This document shows positions 10,483 to 20,551 of a DNA stretch of 64,000 nt, piece by piece. The DNA is from CAVYGM01 sp963768025. GTDB lineage: Bacteria > Bacteroidota > Bacteroidia > Cytophagales > Spirosomataceae. Location of the stretch: contig CAVYGM010000022.1 of the NCBI GenBank assembly GCA_963768025.1, positions 1 through 64,000 on the forward strand. Direction: 5' to 3'. Position numbers and translations under genes: made by a program. The notes under the pieces are model-generated. The model was not told where the DNA came from, did no database searches, and saw only the letters and a list, made by a program, of their open reading frames with translations. Position 1 is the first letter of the stretch, and the number at the start of each line of letters is the position of its first letter.

Positions 10483-12770
10483 TCAGGATTTTGATTCGAC
10501 CATTTTCCGAATAATATTCAAGGCCGAACCGGCCTTAAACCATTCGATTTGTTGATCATTGTAGGTATGATTTACCGGAACCTCATCGGTCGTATCCATC
10601 TTTGTGGTGCAGCAATACGGTGAGTTGCTTACCCGGCGCAAACGAAGGCAAGCCCGTTAATATCAATCGTATCGTCTTCCTGAATTTTATCGTAATCGGC
10701 AGGATTGGCAAAGGTCAAGGCCAGCATTCCCTGCTTTTTCAGGTTGGTTTCGTGAATACGGGCAAATGATTTTACCAGGATGGCCCGAACACCCAGGAAG
10801 ACGGGGTTCCATGGCCGCGTGCTCACGTGGAAGAACCTTCTCCATAGTTTTCGTCACCCACCACGATCGTTCCGATACCTTCTGCTTTGTAAATCCGTTG
10901 GGTAGCAGGTACTTCACCGTATTCACCGGTCAATTGGTTTTTAACGATGTTGGTTTTCTCGTTATAAGAAGTTTACCGCACCAATCAGCATGTTATTGGA
11001 AATATTGTCCAGGTGACCACGGTATTTCAACCAGGGACCAGCCATCGAAATATGATCGGTCGTACACTTGCCTTTTGCTTTGATCAACAATTTCAAACCT
11101 TTGAGGTCTGTACCTTCCCAAGCTTTGAAACGGATCGAGCAATTGCAAGACGATCCGATGTCGGGACTACCAATACCTGCACGCCGATTCCATCTTCGGC
11201 GGGTGCCTGATATCCGGCATCTTCAACGGCAAATCCCTGAATTGGAAGCTCGATACCTTGTGGCTCGTCCAGCATCACCTCTACGCCATCTTCATTGGTC
11301 AGCGTGTCGGTCAGCGGATTAAACGTCAAGTCACCGGCAATGGCAAAGGCCGTCACGATTTCGGGCGAAGCCACAAACGCGTGTGTGCTTGGGGTTACCG
11401 TCGTTACGTTTGGCGAAATTCCGGTTGAAGGAAGTGATGATCGAGTTTTTCCGCGTTGGATCATCCATATGACGCGCCCACTGACCGATACAGGGTCCAC
11501 AGGCATTGGCCAGTACTACTCCGCCGATTTTCTCAAACGTATCCAGAAATCCATCGCGTTCAGCCGTAAACCGAACCAGTTCCGAACCCGGAGTAATGGT
11601 AAATTCGGCTTTGGTCTTGATATTTTTCTCCGAAGCCTGATCTGCCACCGAAGCCGCACGGGTCATGTCTTCGTAAGATGAGTTGGTACAGGAACCGATC
11701 AAACCTACCTCCAAGCGCTCAGGCCAGTTGTTTTCTCTTACGGCCTGTGGCAAATTTGGAAAGCGGCCACGCCAGATCGGGCGTAAACGGACCGTTGATG
11801 TGCGGTTCCAGTGTCGAAAGATCGAGTTCAATAAGTTGATCGTAGTATTCAGCAGGATTCGCATAATACTTCTTCATCGGCACGTAAATGTGCTTTCACT
11901 TCAGTCAGCAGCATCGGCTATATCGGCCCGCTCGGTTGAGCGCAGGTAATCGCGCCATTTTTTCATCATAGGCGAAAATCGAGGTTGTCGCACCAATTTC
12001 GGCACCCATGTTACAGATGGTACCTTTACCGGTACCCGACAGACTTTCAGCTCCTTCGCCAAAGTATTCCACGATATAGCCCGTACCACCTTTTACGGTC
12101 AGCTGACCCGCTACCCACAGAATAACGTCTTTGGCCGAAGCCCAGCCGACTCAGTTTTCCGGTCAGTTTTACACCGATCAGTCTCGGCATTTTCAATTCC
12201 CAGGCCAGTCCTGACATCACATCGCTGGCATCCGCACCACCTACACCGATGGCGATCATACCCAATCCACCCGCATTGGGCGTGTGCGAATCGGTACCGA
12301 TCATCATACCACCCGGAAACGCGTAGTTTTCCAAAACTACCTGGTGAATGATACCAGCACCTGGTTTCCAGAAACCGATACCGTATTTATTGGATACCGA
12401 AGCCAGGAAATCATATACTTCTTTATTTTTGTTTTTTGCAATTTCCAAATCCTTGGCAGCACCTACTTCGGCCTGAATCAGGTGATCGCAGTGAACGGTG
12501 GAAGGTACCGCAACTTGTGGCCGACCTGCCTGCATAAATTGCAGAAGGGCCATTTGGGCGGTAGCATCCTGCATGGCTACGCGGTCGGGTGCAAAATCCA
12601 CGTAAGATTTTCCTCTTTCGTAAACTTGTGAAGGCATTGCCTTCCCATAAGTGGGAATACAATATTTTTTCTGCCAAAGTCAAAGGCCGACCTTCTATTT
12701 TACGAGCAGCTTCGATTCTTTCCTGCATGCGGGCATAAACGCCCTTAATCATGTCTAAGTCAAATGCCAT
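10483..12770 (-). CDS. acn: Aconitate hydratase (about ten frameshifts in this copy)
   Basis: Joining the frames gives a protein of about 760 residues, matching the roughly 755-residue mitochondrial-type aconitase common in Bacteroidota. It converts citrate to isocitrate in the TCA cycle with a [4Fe-4S] cluster. The N-terminus is MAFDLDMIKGVYARMQERI at 12770. Cluster cysteines lie in GLIGSCTNSSYEDM (near 11,690) and ANACGPCIGQW (near 11,500). TDSHTPNAGGLGMIAIGVGGAD is near 12,270. The swivel-domain block EGSSREHAAMEPR is near 10,820. The C-terminus is QIEWFKAGSALNIIRKMVESKS before TGA at 10483-10485. The frame changes near 12,635, 12,155, 11,900, 11,870, 11,780, 11,390, 11,145, 10,970, 10,830 and 10,650. 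Conserved residues continue across each break, so sequencing error is more likely than decay. Confidence 0.9.
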
Positions 12771-13090
12771 AATGTTATTTGATTCTGATAAAGAGTTAGA
12801 TTTCTAAACAGCCTAAAAGTACAAAATTTCACCGATTTTAGGCCTTACCATTTTACAATTTCAACAATATTCCAAACTAATTTTCTTAAATTTGTTCAAA
12901 ACCATTTAGTTATATCGCTTGAATTTCAAGGGTGTTGGTCAAATAATTCAAATTTTAAGATTCTAAGAAAAAGGCATTATTTGGTCACCTGGAACAATCC
13001 AATTACCCACCCGGTTTATCTTTTGAAAGAATCTACTCTATATTTGAAGCCGGCAAAGCACCATTTTACAAATCATTAAACTATCCTATT
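12771..13090. other. 320-bp divergent intergenic region between acn and topA
   Basis: An AT-rich region with no credible ORF or RNA gene. An inverted repeat GCCTAAAA/TTTTAGGC lies at 12811-12818 and 12836-12843, about 40 bases before the aconitase start, and may be an operator. Two TAnnTTTG matches on the plus strand, TAAATTTG (12887-12894) and TATATTTG (13039-13046), are candidate topA -7 boxes. The second is the better placed, 45 bases before the ATG. Confidence 0.45.
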
Positions 13091-15447
13091 ATGTCAAAAA
13101 ATCTGGTGATCGTAGAGTCACCGGCGAAGGCCAAAACCATTGAAAATTATTTAGGGAGCAGACTTTACGGTCAAGTCCAGTTTTGGTCACGTCCGTGACC
13201 TTCCCGAGCATGATATGGGTGTCGATGTAGAAAATGGTTTTCAGCCGTCTTACGAGATTTCGAGCTGATAAAGTAAAGGTCATTAATGAGTTAAAAAAAC
13301 TCGCCAAAGGCGCACGAAGTGTGGCTCGCAACGGACGATGACCGCGAAGGAGAAGCTATTTCGTGGCACTTGAAAGAAGCACTGGGATTACCGGATGACA
13401 CCAAACGTATCGTATTTCGGGAAATTACCAAAACGGCCCTGCAAAATGCAATCTGCAAGCCGCGGATTATTGATGTAGATCTGGTGAACGCACAGCAGGC
13501 ACGCCGTATTCTGGATCGGCTGGTGGGTTATGAACTTTCGCCGGTACTTTGGAAAAAAATACGAATTGGAAAATCGAATCTTTCCGCAGGACGTGTGCAG
13601 TCGGTGGCTGTACGTATTATTGTGGAGCGTGAGCGGGAAATTGATGCCTTCAAAGCAAAAGGAAGCTTTAAAGTCACGGCTCACTTTGATCTTGGGAAAT
13701 GGTAAAGTTCTGAATGCCGAGCTTGCCAAGAACTTTGCAGACCGAGGAGCGATGCCGAAGAATTTCTCGAAAAATGTATCGGAGCGACTTTCTCAATTAA
13801 AAATCTTGAAGTAAAACCAGCTAAAAAAACACCTGCACCGCCATTTACAACTTCTACTTTACAACAGGAAGCTTCCCGTAAACTGAGCTTTTCGGTAGTC
13901 CCAAACAATGACCGTTGCCCAGAGGCTATACGAAGCTGGTAAAATATCCTACATGCGTACCGATTCGACGAATTTGTCGGAAGAAGCGATGGAAAAAGCC
14001 CGGGAACAGATTACAAAGGAATACGGCGACTGAATACTATTTTCAAACGGATTTTCAAAACCAAGAAATGAATCGGCACAGGAAGCTCACGAAGCCATTC
14101 GTCCAACCGACTTCTCTACGCTGGCAGGAAGCAGCGACCGCAATGAGCAACGTCTTTACGAACTGATCTGGAAACGTGCGATTGCTTCTCAAATGGCTGA
14201 TGCACAGCTGGAAAGAACAACGGCAACGATTGGTATTTCTACCACAACGGAAGAACTGGTTGCCCAAGGTGAGGTGATCAAGTTTGAAGGGTTTCTTAAA
14301 GGTATATCTCGAATCGAGCGATGATGAGGATGAAGAGCAAAAAGGAATGCTTCCTCCTTTGAACATCAATCAGATCCTGAACCTGGCCGATATGAAAGCA
14401 ACGGAACGTTTTACCCGTAATCCGCCCCGCTATACGGAAGCGAGTCTGGTGAAAAAACTGGAAGAAATGGGCATCGGACGTCCATCTACTTACGCGCCGA
14501 CGATTTCTACGATTATCAGACGCGAATACGTGATTAAAGAAGACCGTCCAGGAACAGGAACGTGAGTTCAAGGAGATGACCCTTAACAAACGATGAAATT
14601 CAAAGTAAGGTCAATAAGGAAAGTTATGGAACCGAAAAATCTAAACTTTTCCCTACCAGTACCGGAATGGTCGTGAATGACTTTCTGGTTAGCCAATTTC
14701 CAGGATATTGTTGATTATTCTTTTACGGCTAGTGTTGAAAAAGATTTTGACCATATCGCCGATGGACAACTTCCGTGGCAGGATATGATCAATGACTTCT
14801 ATACACGACTTCCATAAAAAGGTAGCCGATGCCGAAGGGGAAGAAATCGACCGTAGCCTTACTTCCCGTGAACTTGGGGAAGATCCCATACGGGTAAGAA
14901 AGTGACTGTCCGAATCGGTAAATACGGACCATATGTTCAGATCGGTGATGCGGAAGATGAGGAAAAGCCAAAGTTCGCCAGCTTGATGAAAGGGCAGCTC
15001 ATGGAAACTATTACGTTGGATGAAGCCATGGAATTGTTCAAGCTTCCCCGCGAGGTAGGTTTCTACGAGGACAAGGCGATGGTGGTAAATATCGGCAAGT
15101 ACGGTCCCTATGTAAAGCATGATTCCAAGTTTTATTCTCTGGCACCCACTGACGATCCCATGGCGGTTACCGAGGATCGCCTGATAGAAATAATTCTGGA
15201 AAAACGGAAAACCGAAAGCAACCGGACCATCAGAGAATACGATGAAAATCCGAATGTGAAGGTTTTGAATGGAAAATACGGACCCTATATTTCGTTTGGG
15301 AAGCGCAACATCAAGATTCCCAGGGATGTGGAGCCCATCAAGCTCACCTATGAGGATGTGGTAAAACTGGCCGAAGGAACGGAGGAACAACCAGCCGCCA
15401 AGGCTAAGGCCAAACCAAAGGCTAAGGCAAAAAAGGTAAAAAAATAA
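13091..15447 (+). CDS. topA: DNA topoisomerase I (about a dozen frameshifts)
   Basis: Type IA topoisomerase that relaxes negative supercoils through a 5'-phosphotyrosine intermediate. The start MSKNLVIVESPAKAKTIENYLG is the Toprim signature. The acidic Toprim motif is WLATDDDREGEAISWHL, then AGRVQSVAVRIIVEREREI. The catalytic tyrosine is in AGKISYMRTDSTNLSEE near 13,950, and IGRPSTYAPTISTI follows. Instead of Zn fingers, the C-terminus has repeats of the type KYGPYV (three copies, 14,920-15,300) and a Lys/Ala-rich tail, as in other Bacteroidota TopA. Combining frames gives about 785 residues. Frame changes cluster between 13,160 and 14,900; the last 550 bases are clean. The gene heads a run with the sirtuin gene 9 bp downstream. 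Confidence 0.92.
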
Positions 15448-15456
15448 AGGTACCCT

Positions 15457-16149
15457 ATGAAAAAGCTCGTGGTGCTATCGGGAGCGGGGATCAGTGCCGA
15501 AAGTGGAATAAGGACTTTCCGCGACAGCGGTGGATTGTGGGAAAACCACCGGGTGGAGGATGTGGCGACCCCAGAGGCCTGGGCCCGAAACCAGGATCTG
15601 GTGCTTCAATTCTATAATGAGCGAAGAAAACAGGCACTTTCGGTGGAGCCCAACGTTGCCCACCGAATTCTGGTAGACCTCGAAAAGTACTTTGAAGTAA
15701 ATATTATCACCCAAAATGTAGATCACCTGCACGAAAAGGCGGGCTCCAGTCGGGTACTTCATTTGCACGGTGAATTGTTTAAGAGTCGGAGTAGCCTTAA
15801 TCCCGATCTGATTTACGACATTGAAGGCTGGGAGCTCAAAAAAGGGGATTTATGCGAGGATGGGAGCCAACTTCGACCCCATATCGTGTGGTTTGGTGAG
15901 GAGGTTCCAATGATGTCGGAGGCCATGCAAATTGCGGAAGATGCCGACATTTTCGTGGTCATAGGTACATCCTTGGCGGTATACCCGGCGGCAGGTCTGG
16001 TGTACTACGTGCGGGCCGGAGCCCCGGTTTACGTTATTGACCCCTACAAACCGGATATACGGATGAGCAAAAGCATGCATTTTATTCAGGAAAAAGCAAC
16101 GATAGGGGCAAAAATTCTATTTGATACCCTGGTAAAAACAACAGAATAG
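15457..16149 (+). CDS. cobB: SIR2 family NAD-dependent protein deacylase, class III type
   Basis: 230 residues. NAD-binding motif GAGISAESGIRTFRDSGGLW (9-28), TQNVDHLHEKAG (85-96) and catalytic H104 in LHLHGEL. Y53 and R56 in FYNERR match the Tyr/Arg pair that class III sirtuins use to recognise succinyl and malonyl groups, so desuccinylase activity is likely. The usual four Zn-binding cysteines are absent: between the HG motif and PHIVWFGE there is only one Cys. Zn-less sirtuins of this length are known in Bacteroidota. It sits 9 bp after topA and 3 bp before the aldo/keto reductase gene, so the run is co-transcribed. Confidence 0.9.
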   Translation: MKKLVVLSGAGISAESGIRTFRDSGGLWENHRVEDVATPEAWARNQDLVLQFYNERRKQALSVEPNVAHRILVDLEKYFEVNIITQNVDHLHEKAGSSRVLHLHGELFKSRSSLNPDLIYDIEGWELKKGDLCEDGSQLRPHIVWFGEEVPMMSEAMQIAEDADIFVVIGTSLAVYPAAGLVYYVRAGAPVYVIDPYKPDIRMSKSMHFIQEKATIGAKILFDTLVKTTE

Positions 16150-16152
16150 GCA

Positions 16153-17040
16153 ATGGAAAAAACCGTTCAACTAAATAATGGAATTGAAATGCCGCGGCTG
16201 GGTCTTGGCTTGTATGCCCCCGGCGAGAAAAATGAAGTTAGGCGGGCAGTTGTATTAGGGATCGAAACTGGCTATCGGCTTCTCGATACGGCTAGTGTAT
16301 ACGAAAATGAGGAGGAAGTAGGGCAAGGTGTTAAAGACAGCGGACTGCCCAGGGAAGAACTGTTCATTACCTCCAAGGTTTATAACCACGAACAGGGCTT
16401 TCAATCGACGTTGGCGGCTTTTGAAAGAAGCCTCAATAAACTACAAACCGATTACCTTGACTTGTACCTTATCCATTGGCCGGTACGCGAGCATCGGAAA
16501 GAAACTTGGCTAGCTCTGGAAAAACTGTACCAGGAAAAAAGGGTCCGGGCCATCGGGGTTTCGAATTATTATGTACCCCACCTGGAAGAACTATTTTCGT
16601 ACGCCACGGTGGTACCCGCCGTCAATCAGTTTGAAATGAGCCCCTTCCTGTATTTTCCAGAACTACTCGCCTATTGTAAAGAAAAGGGTATTCAGCCCGA
16701 GGGGTATTCCCCATTGGTGAGGGGCAAGGAAAAGGACAATGAGACTTTGACTAAGATTGCCGAGAAAACGGGAAAATCACCCTTTCAAGTCCTTATTCGT
16801 TGGGCCCTTCAGCACGATGTGGTATCCATTCCAAAATCCGTTCAAAAAAATCACATGGAAGCAAACTTTTCAATTTGGGATTTTGAAATTGAGGACTCGG
16901 ACATGCAAGCGTCTCAATTCGCTGCACGCCAATATTCGGGTAGCGGAAGACCCCATGACGTATTTGTAATAAAAATCAAAAAACTACTTCTTACTCGGTA
17001 TGCAACTTTTGGATGGCAAGGCTATTTCTTCGGTCATTAA
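16153..17040 (+). CDS. Aldo/keto reductase
   Basis: 295 residues. A TIM-barrel NADPH-dependent carbonyl reductase with the full catalytic tetrad: D45 (LLDTA), Y50 (SVYENE), K75 (ITSKV) and H108 (LIHWP). The phosphate-binding block IPKSVQKNHMEANF is seen near the C-terminus. The substrate is unknown; the family reduces aldehydes such as methylglyoxal and 2,5-diketogluconate. The 3' end overlaps folD by 41 bp. The last 20 residues (IKKLLLTRYATFGWQGYFFG) look unlike family C-termini and are encoded mainly in the overlap, so the true C-terminus could be affected by a small error near 16,970. Confidence 0.88.
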   Translation: MEKTVQLNNGIEMPRLGLGLYAPGEKNEVRRAVVLGIETGYRLLDTASVYENEEEVGQGVKDSGLPREELFITSKVYNHEQGFQSTLAAFERSLNKLQTDYLDLYLIHWPVREHRKETWLALEKLYQEKRVRAIGVSNYYVPHLEELFSYATVVPAVNQFEMSPFLYFPELLAYCKEKGIQPEGYSPLVRGKEKDNETLTKIAEKTGKSPFQVLIRWALQHDVVSIPKSVQKNHMEANFSIWDFEIEDSDMQASQFAARQYSGSGRPHDVFVIKIKKLLLTRYATFGWQGYFFGH

Positions 17041-17881
17041 GGACGAAATAAAACTTCAAGTGGAAGAATGGGTAGCTCAGGGCGGCAAAAAACCACACTT
17101 GGCGGCCATCTTGGTGGGTGAGGACGGCGCTAGTGAAACCTACGTTGCCTCCAAAATCAAAAGTTGTGAGCAGGTGGGATTCACCTCCACCCTAGTACGA
17201 TTGGGCTCCAACGCCACCGAGCCGGAGGTACTGGAAGCCGTCGCCCGACTGAACAATGACCCGGACGTGGATGGGTTTATTGTGCAACTTCCCCTGCCGG
17301 ACCACATTTCCGAGAACACCATCATGGAAGCCATAAAGCCCTCCAAAGATGTGGATGGGTTTCATCCGATCAATGTCGGCCGCATGTGCAAGGGACTTCC
17401 CGCCTACCTTTCAGCCACTCCGTTCGGTATTTTGGTTATGTTGGAACGGGCCAATATCGAAACTAGCGGCAAGCATTGCGTGGTGATTGGTAGAAGCCAA
17501 ATTGTCGGCCTTCCGATGAGTATTCTGATGCAGCGCAACACCTACCCTGGCAACGCGACCGTGACCATTTGTCATAGCAAAACCAAGAATCTAAAAGAAA
17601 TCTGTCAATCGGCCGATATCCTGGTGGTCGCCCTGGGACGGGCAGAATTCGTCACTTCCGACTATGTGAAGGAAGGTGCCGTGGTCATTGATGTAGGCAT
17701 TACAAGAGTACCCGATGCGACTAAGAAAAGTGGCTTCGCCCTGAAAGGTGACGTCAATTTTAGCGATGTGGCGCCCAAAACCAGCTACATTACTCCGGTA
17801 CCGGGTGGTGTTGGTCTCATGACCATCTGCGGGCTATTGACCAACACCTTTAAAGCTACCCGTAAAGAAATTTATCCGTAA
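17000..17881 (+). CDS. folD: Bifunctional methylenetetrahydrofolate dehydrogenase / methenyltetrahydrofolate cyclohydrolase
   Basis: 293 residues, normal FolD length. It interconverts 5,10-methylene-THF and 10-formyl-THF with NAD(P)+ for purine and formyl-Met synthesis. Signatures: GEDGASETYVASKIKSCEQVG with the catalytic Lys, DGFIVQLPLPDH, PSKDVDGFHPINVGRM, VVIGRSQIVGLPM and PVPGGVGLMTICGLL. The ATG lies inside the aldo/keto reductase gene, so the two are translationally coupled. It is the last gene of the topA-sirtuin-AKR-folD run and converges with the aldehyde dehydrogenase gene. Confidence 0.96.
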   Translation: MQLLDGKAISSVIKDEIKLQVEEWVAQGGKKPHLAAILVGEDGASETYVASKIKSCEQVGFTSTLVRLGSNATEPEVLEAVARLNNDPDVDGFIVQLPLPDHISENTIMEAIKPSKDVDGFHPINVGRMCKGLPAYLSATPFGILVMLERANIETSGKHCVVIGRSQIVGLPMSILMQRNTYPGNATVTICHSKTKNLKEICQSADILVVALGRAEFVTSDYVKEGAVVIDVGITRVPDATKKSGFALKGDVNFSDVAPKTSYITPVPGGVGLMTICGLLTNTFKATRKEIYP

Positions 17882-17971
17882 CCTGGGTACCCCTGAACGA
17901 TTCTTTGATTCACAAAGGCAGAGGCATTTATTCCAACTGCCTCTCTAACCTATCCTACATATACCCTTACC

Positions 17972-19402
17972 CTACACATACTTTACTGCCCAATTGATTA
18001 GTTTGTTGATTCGGTCAGTATAGGGAGGGTACAAGAACCGCATCGTGCCAAATCTACGCGTGAGGACGCCTTTGGCGTTTGAGAATTCTTGAAATCCAAA
18101 ATATCCGTTTGACTTCCCGATGCCACTGGTGTTTACCCCCCCAAAGGGTAATTCATGATGGGCAAATTGCAAGAGGAATTCATTCACCAACGCATCCCCG
18201 GCAGAGGTACTTTCCAGAAGTTTGTCCACGGTTTTTGAATCTTTACTATTTATATAGAGCGCCAGCGGCTTATCCCGTTGGTTGATGTAGGTAATAGCTT
18301 CGTCGAGGTCACCATATTCCAGAATGGGAAGTAACGGTCCAAAAATTTCTTCTTCCATAAGTTTCATGGAGTCATTGACCCCCGTCAGGAGCGTAGGTTC
18401 CATAAATCGTTGGGCCGCGTTCGTTTTCCCCCCTACTTCCACAACCGCTCCCCCTTCTACCGCCTCGACCAAATAGGTATTCAACCGATCAAAATGGCGG
18501 TCGTTCACAATCCGGCAATAACTAGCCGAAGCCTCTATCCCCCCTGCTTCGGTTTGGTACATCTCACCAATCACCTTTCGCATCTCCTCGATAAAGGATC
18601 GCTTTACCGACCGATGCACCAGCACATAATCCGGGGCAATGCAGGTTTGACCATTGTTCAAAAACTTACCCCAGGCCACTTTTTGGGCAGTAGTCTTCAA
18701 ATCGGCCGTTTGATCAATTACACAGGGTGATTTTCCGCCAAGTTCCAGCGTTACCGAGGTCAAGTGCTCGGCGGCGGCCTTCATCACCACCTTTCCAATG
18801 GCGGGGCTACCCGTAAAAAAGATATGATTGAAAGGTAATTCAAGGAGAGTTTTGGCTAGTTCTGCATCACCTTCCACTACGGCTACCTCTTCCGGAGGAA
18901 AGCAGGCACTGATTACCTGCTGGACATAGGCCGAAGAGTGCGGCGTATGCTCCGAAGGTTTGATAATGGCCGTACAGCCTGCCGCAATGGCTGAAACCAG
19001 CGGTTTCAAGGCTAAACTTATGGGATAATTCCAAGGCGAAATGATGAGGGCTACTCCTTTGGCCTCATGCTGGATGTAGCTGGATGTACCAATGGCGCTC
19101 AGTGGGGTACCCACCCGTTGGGGTTTAAGCCAGCGTTTGAGGTTCTTGATGGTATAGTTCAGCTCTCCATTCAGTCCGTAGATTTCCCCAAGCATGGTCT
19201 CCATTTCCGGTTTCTTGAAATCATCGTAAGTGGCTTGTTTAGCCTCCGACAAATGGGCGAGAAGGTAGGATTGCAACTTTTTGAGGCGATTGATCCGGTC
19301 CTCCGCACTGGATTTTTTGAGGAGCAGGGCGTTCCGTTGCTGCATGAAGAATACCTCTCGTACTATCTGAGCGGAGGAGGAGATGGGGGCGGGTTGAATC
19401 AT
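17972..19402 (-). CDS. Aldehyde dehydrogenase, ALDH3-like
   Basis: 476 residues from ATG 19402 (MIQPAPISSSAQIVREVFF). A longer frame runs upstream to 19603 but would cross the divergent regulator's start and adds non-family sequence. Catalytic C254 in NNGQTCIAPDY and E220 in LELGGKSP, plus SPWNYPISLALKPLVSAIAAGC and FTGSPAIGKVVM. The length and the short N-terminus fit the ALDH3 (fatty/aromatic aldehyde) branch, which uses NAD(P)+ to oxidise medium- to long-chain aldehydes to acids. The substrate is inferred only from the family. The divergent XRE gene starts 139 bp away and could control it. Confidence 0.9.
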   Translation of the reverse strand: MIQPAPISSSAQIVREVFFMQQRNALLLKKSSAEDRINRLKKLQSYLLAHLSEAKQATYDDFKKPEMETMLGEIYGLNGELNYTIKNLKRWLKPQRVGTPLSAIGTSSYIQHEAKGVALIISPWNYPISLALKPLVSAIAAGCTAIIKPSEHTPHSSAYVQQVISACFPPEEVAVVEGDAELAKTLLELPFNHIFFTGSPAIGKVVMKAAAEHLTSVTLELGGKSPCVIDQTADLKTTAQKVAWGKFLNNGQTCIAPDYVLVHRSVKRSFIEEMRKVIGEMYQTEAGGIEASASYCRIVNDRHFDRLNTYLVEAVEGGAVVEVGGKTNAAQRFMEPTLLTGVNDSMKLMEEEIFGPLLPILEYGDLDEAITYINQRDKPLALYINSKDSKTVDKLLESTSAGDALVNEFLLQFAHHELPFGGVNTSGIGKSNGYFGFQEFSNAKGVLTRRFGTMRFLYPPYTDRINKLINWAVKYV

Positions 19403-19500
19403 AGGGTAGGAATGAAGTATCCAGTTAAAACAACAAAATTTTAGGATAAGTTTATAAAAATACCAGTCAATACGTCTAAGTCTTTGCTTTTTACTAAAAA

Positions 19501-19532
19501 TTTTGTCAATTAGCTGGGACAAATTTATTTTG
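19501..19532 (+). promoter_or_regulatory. Putative promoter of the XRE regulator gene
   Basis: TTTG at 19502-19505 and TATTTTG at 19526-19532 are separated by 20 bases, close to the Bacteroidota -33/-7 arrangement. The -7 box ends 8 bases before ATG 19541, which would leave almost no 5' leader. Confidence 0.45.
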
Positions 19533-19540
19533 TGGCCGGT

Positions 19541-20551
19541 ATGAGTATCGTTAGTAATAATATTAAGTACCTCCGTCGGCTGAATGGCCTGACTCAGGAG
19601 CAATTTGCGCGTAAAATTGGCATTAAACGGTCGCTTTTGGGCGCTTACGAAGAGGCACGAGCGAATCCAAATCTGACCAACCTAAAAAACATGGCTCACT
19701 CCTTTGGGGTGACGGTCGATAATTTGCTAAAAAATGACCTGAGAAAACTCCGCGAAACGCCGGATCTTGGGTTACCCTTCAATCCGGCCTCCCTGTCGCC
19801 CGTTTCCCCGTTGATGAGGGAAGCCACCCCCACCGCGCCTCAACCGCTTTCTGCCGTCATCGCTCGTTTTCAACCACCCCGGCCTACCCTTCGGCTGGTC
19901 GCCAGGCCCATTACCTTGAAGCCGGTACGTCAGGAGAAATATGTTCAGCAACCCGCCCCTGCCCAGGCGGCCGAGAAAGTGGAGACGATGCGTTTCAATA
20001 ATCATTATGACGAGGTAAAATCAGGCCCAATCCAACCCCAAATGGAGCCTGCTCCACCCCAACAGACAATTCAGCTCGTTCGCTCCAATCAACTCGACGA
20101 GTACCTAAAGAACTACCAGAACACTACCTTTCTGCAACAGTTACCCGTTTTCCGATTACCTACCCTTCCGTCCGGGCACTATCGTGCCTTCGAGGCGGGT
20201 GAGGATTTTATCTACCCCGGTGCCTTGCTCATCGGTACCTTTACCAAGAACTGGTACGAAATCAAGGACGGATCAAGGTACATCCTGGTAACCAAACAAC
20301 TCGGGGTCATCACCCGAATTTCCTACAACCAGGTAAAGAACAAAGGTGTACTTTTTTTGAAATCTGATCAGGAGAATATCCAGGATACGGAGATTGCCAT
20401 CCGGGATGTACTGGAAGTATGGGAAGTAAAGGCCTTCATTAGCCTTACCCTCCCCCCTTTCACGACCTCCCTAACCAAACTAAAAAGCATTCTTTCCGAC
20501 CTTCGCGATGAATTGAATCAGTCTGATATTTCTAATGACTTTTTAGCGTAG
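19541..20551 (+). CDS. XRE family regulator with a LexA/S24-like C-terminal domain lacking the catalytic Ser
   Basis: 336 residues from ATG 19541; a GTG at 19532 is a less likely start because it overlaps the promoter box. Residues 4-63 are a Cro/CI helix-turn-helix (NNIKYLRRLNGLTQEQFARKI...YEEARANPNLTNLKNMAHSFGV). Residues about 70-195 are a Pro/Gln-rich linker. The last 130 residues resemble the S24 fold (FRLPTLPSGHYRAFEAGEDFIYPGALLIG...EIKDGSRYILVTKQLGVITRI), but the usual GDSM serine is absent, so self-cleavage is unlikely and the domain may sense a ligand. It is divergent from the ALDH gene. Its last 9 bases overlap the 3' end of the convergent gene. Confidence 0.8.
   Translation: MSIVSNNIKYLRRLNGLTQEQFARKIGIKRSLLGAYEEARANPNLTNLKNMAHSFGVTVDNLLKNDLRKLRETPDLGLPFNPASLSPVSPLMREATPTAPQPLSAVIARFQPPRPTLRLVARPITLKPVRQEKYVQQPAPAQAAEKVETMRFNNHYDEVKSGPIQPQMEPAPPQQTIQLVRSNQLDEYLKNYQNTTFLQQLPVFRLPTLPSGHYRAFEAGEDFIYPGALLIGTFTKNWYEIKDGSRYILVTKQLGVITRISYNQVKNKGVLFLKSDQENIQDTEIAIRDVLEVWEVKAFISLTLPPFTTSLTKLKSILSDLRDELNQSDISNDFLA

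Noticed and set aside
17911..17944. Hairpin AGAGGCA/TGCCTCT between folD and the ALDH gene
   Set aside because: Only 7 bp with an 11-base loop and no T-tract; too weak to call a terminator.
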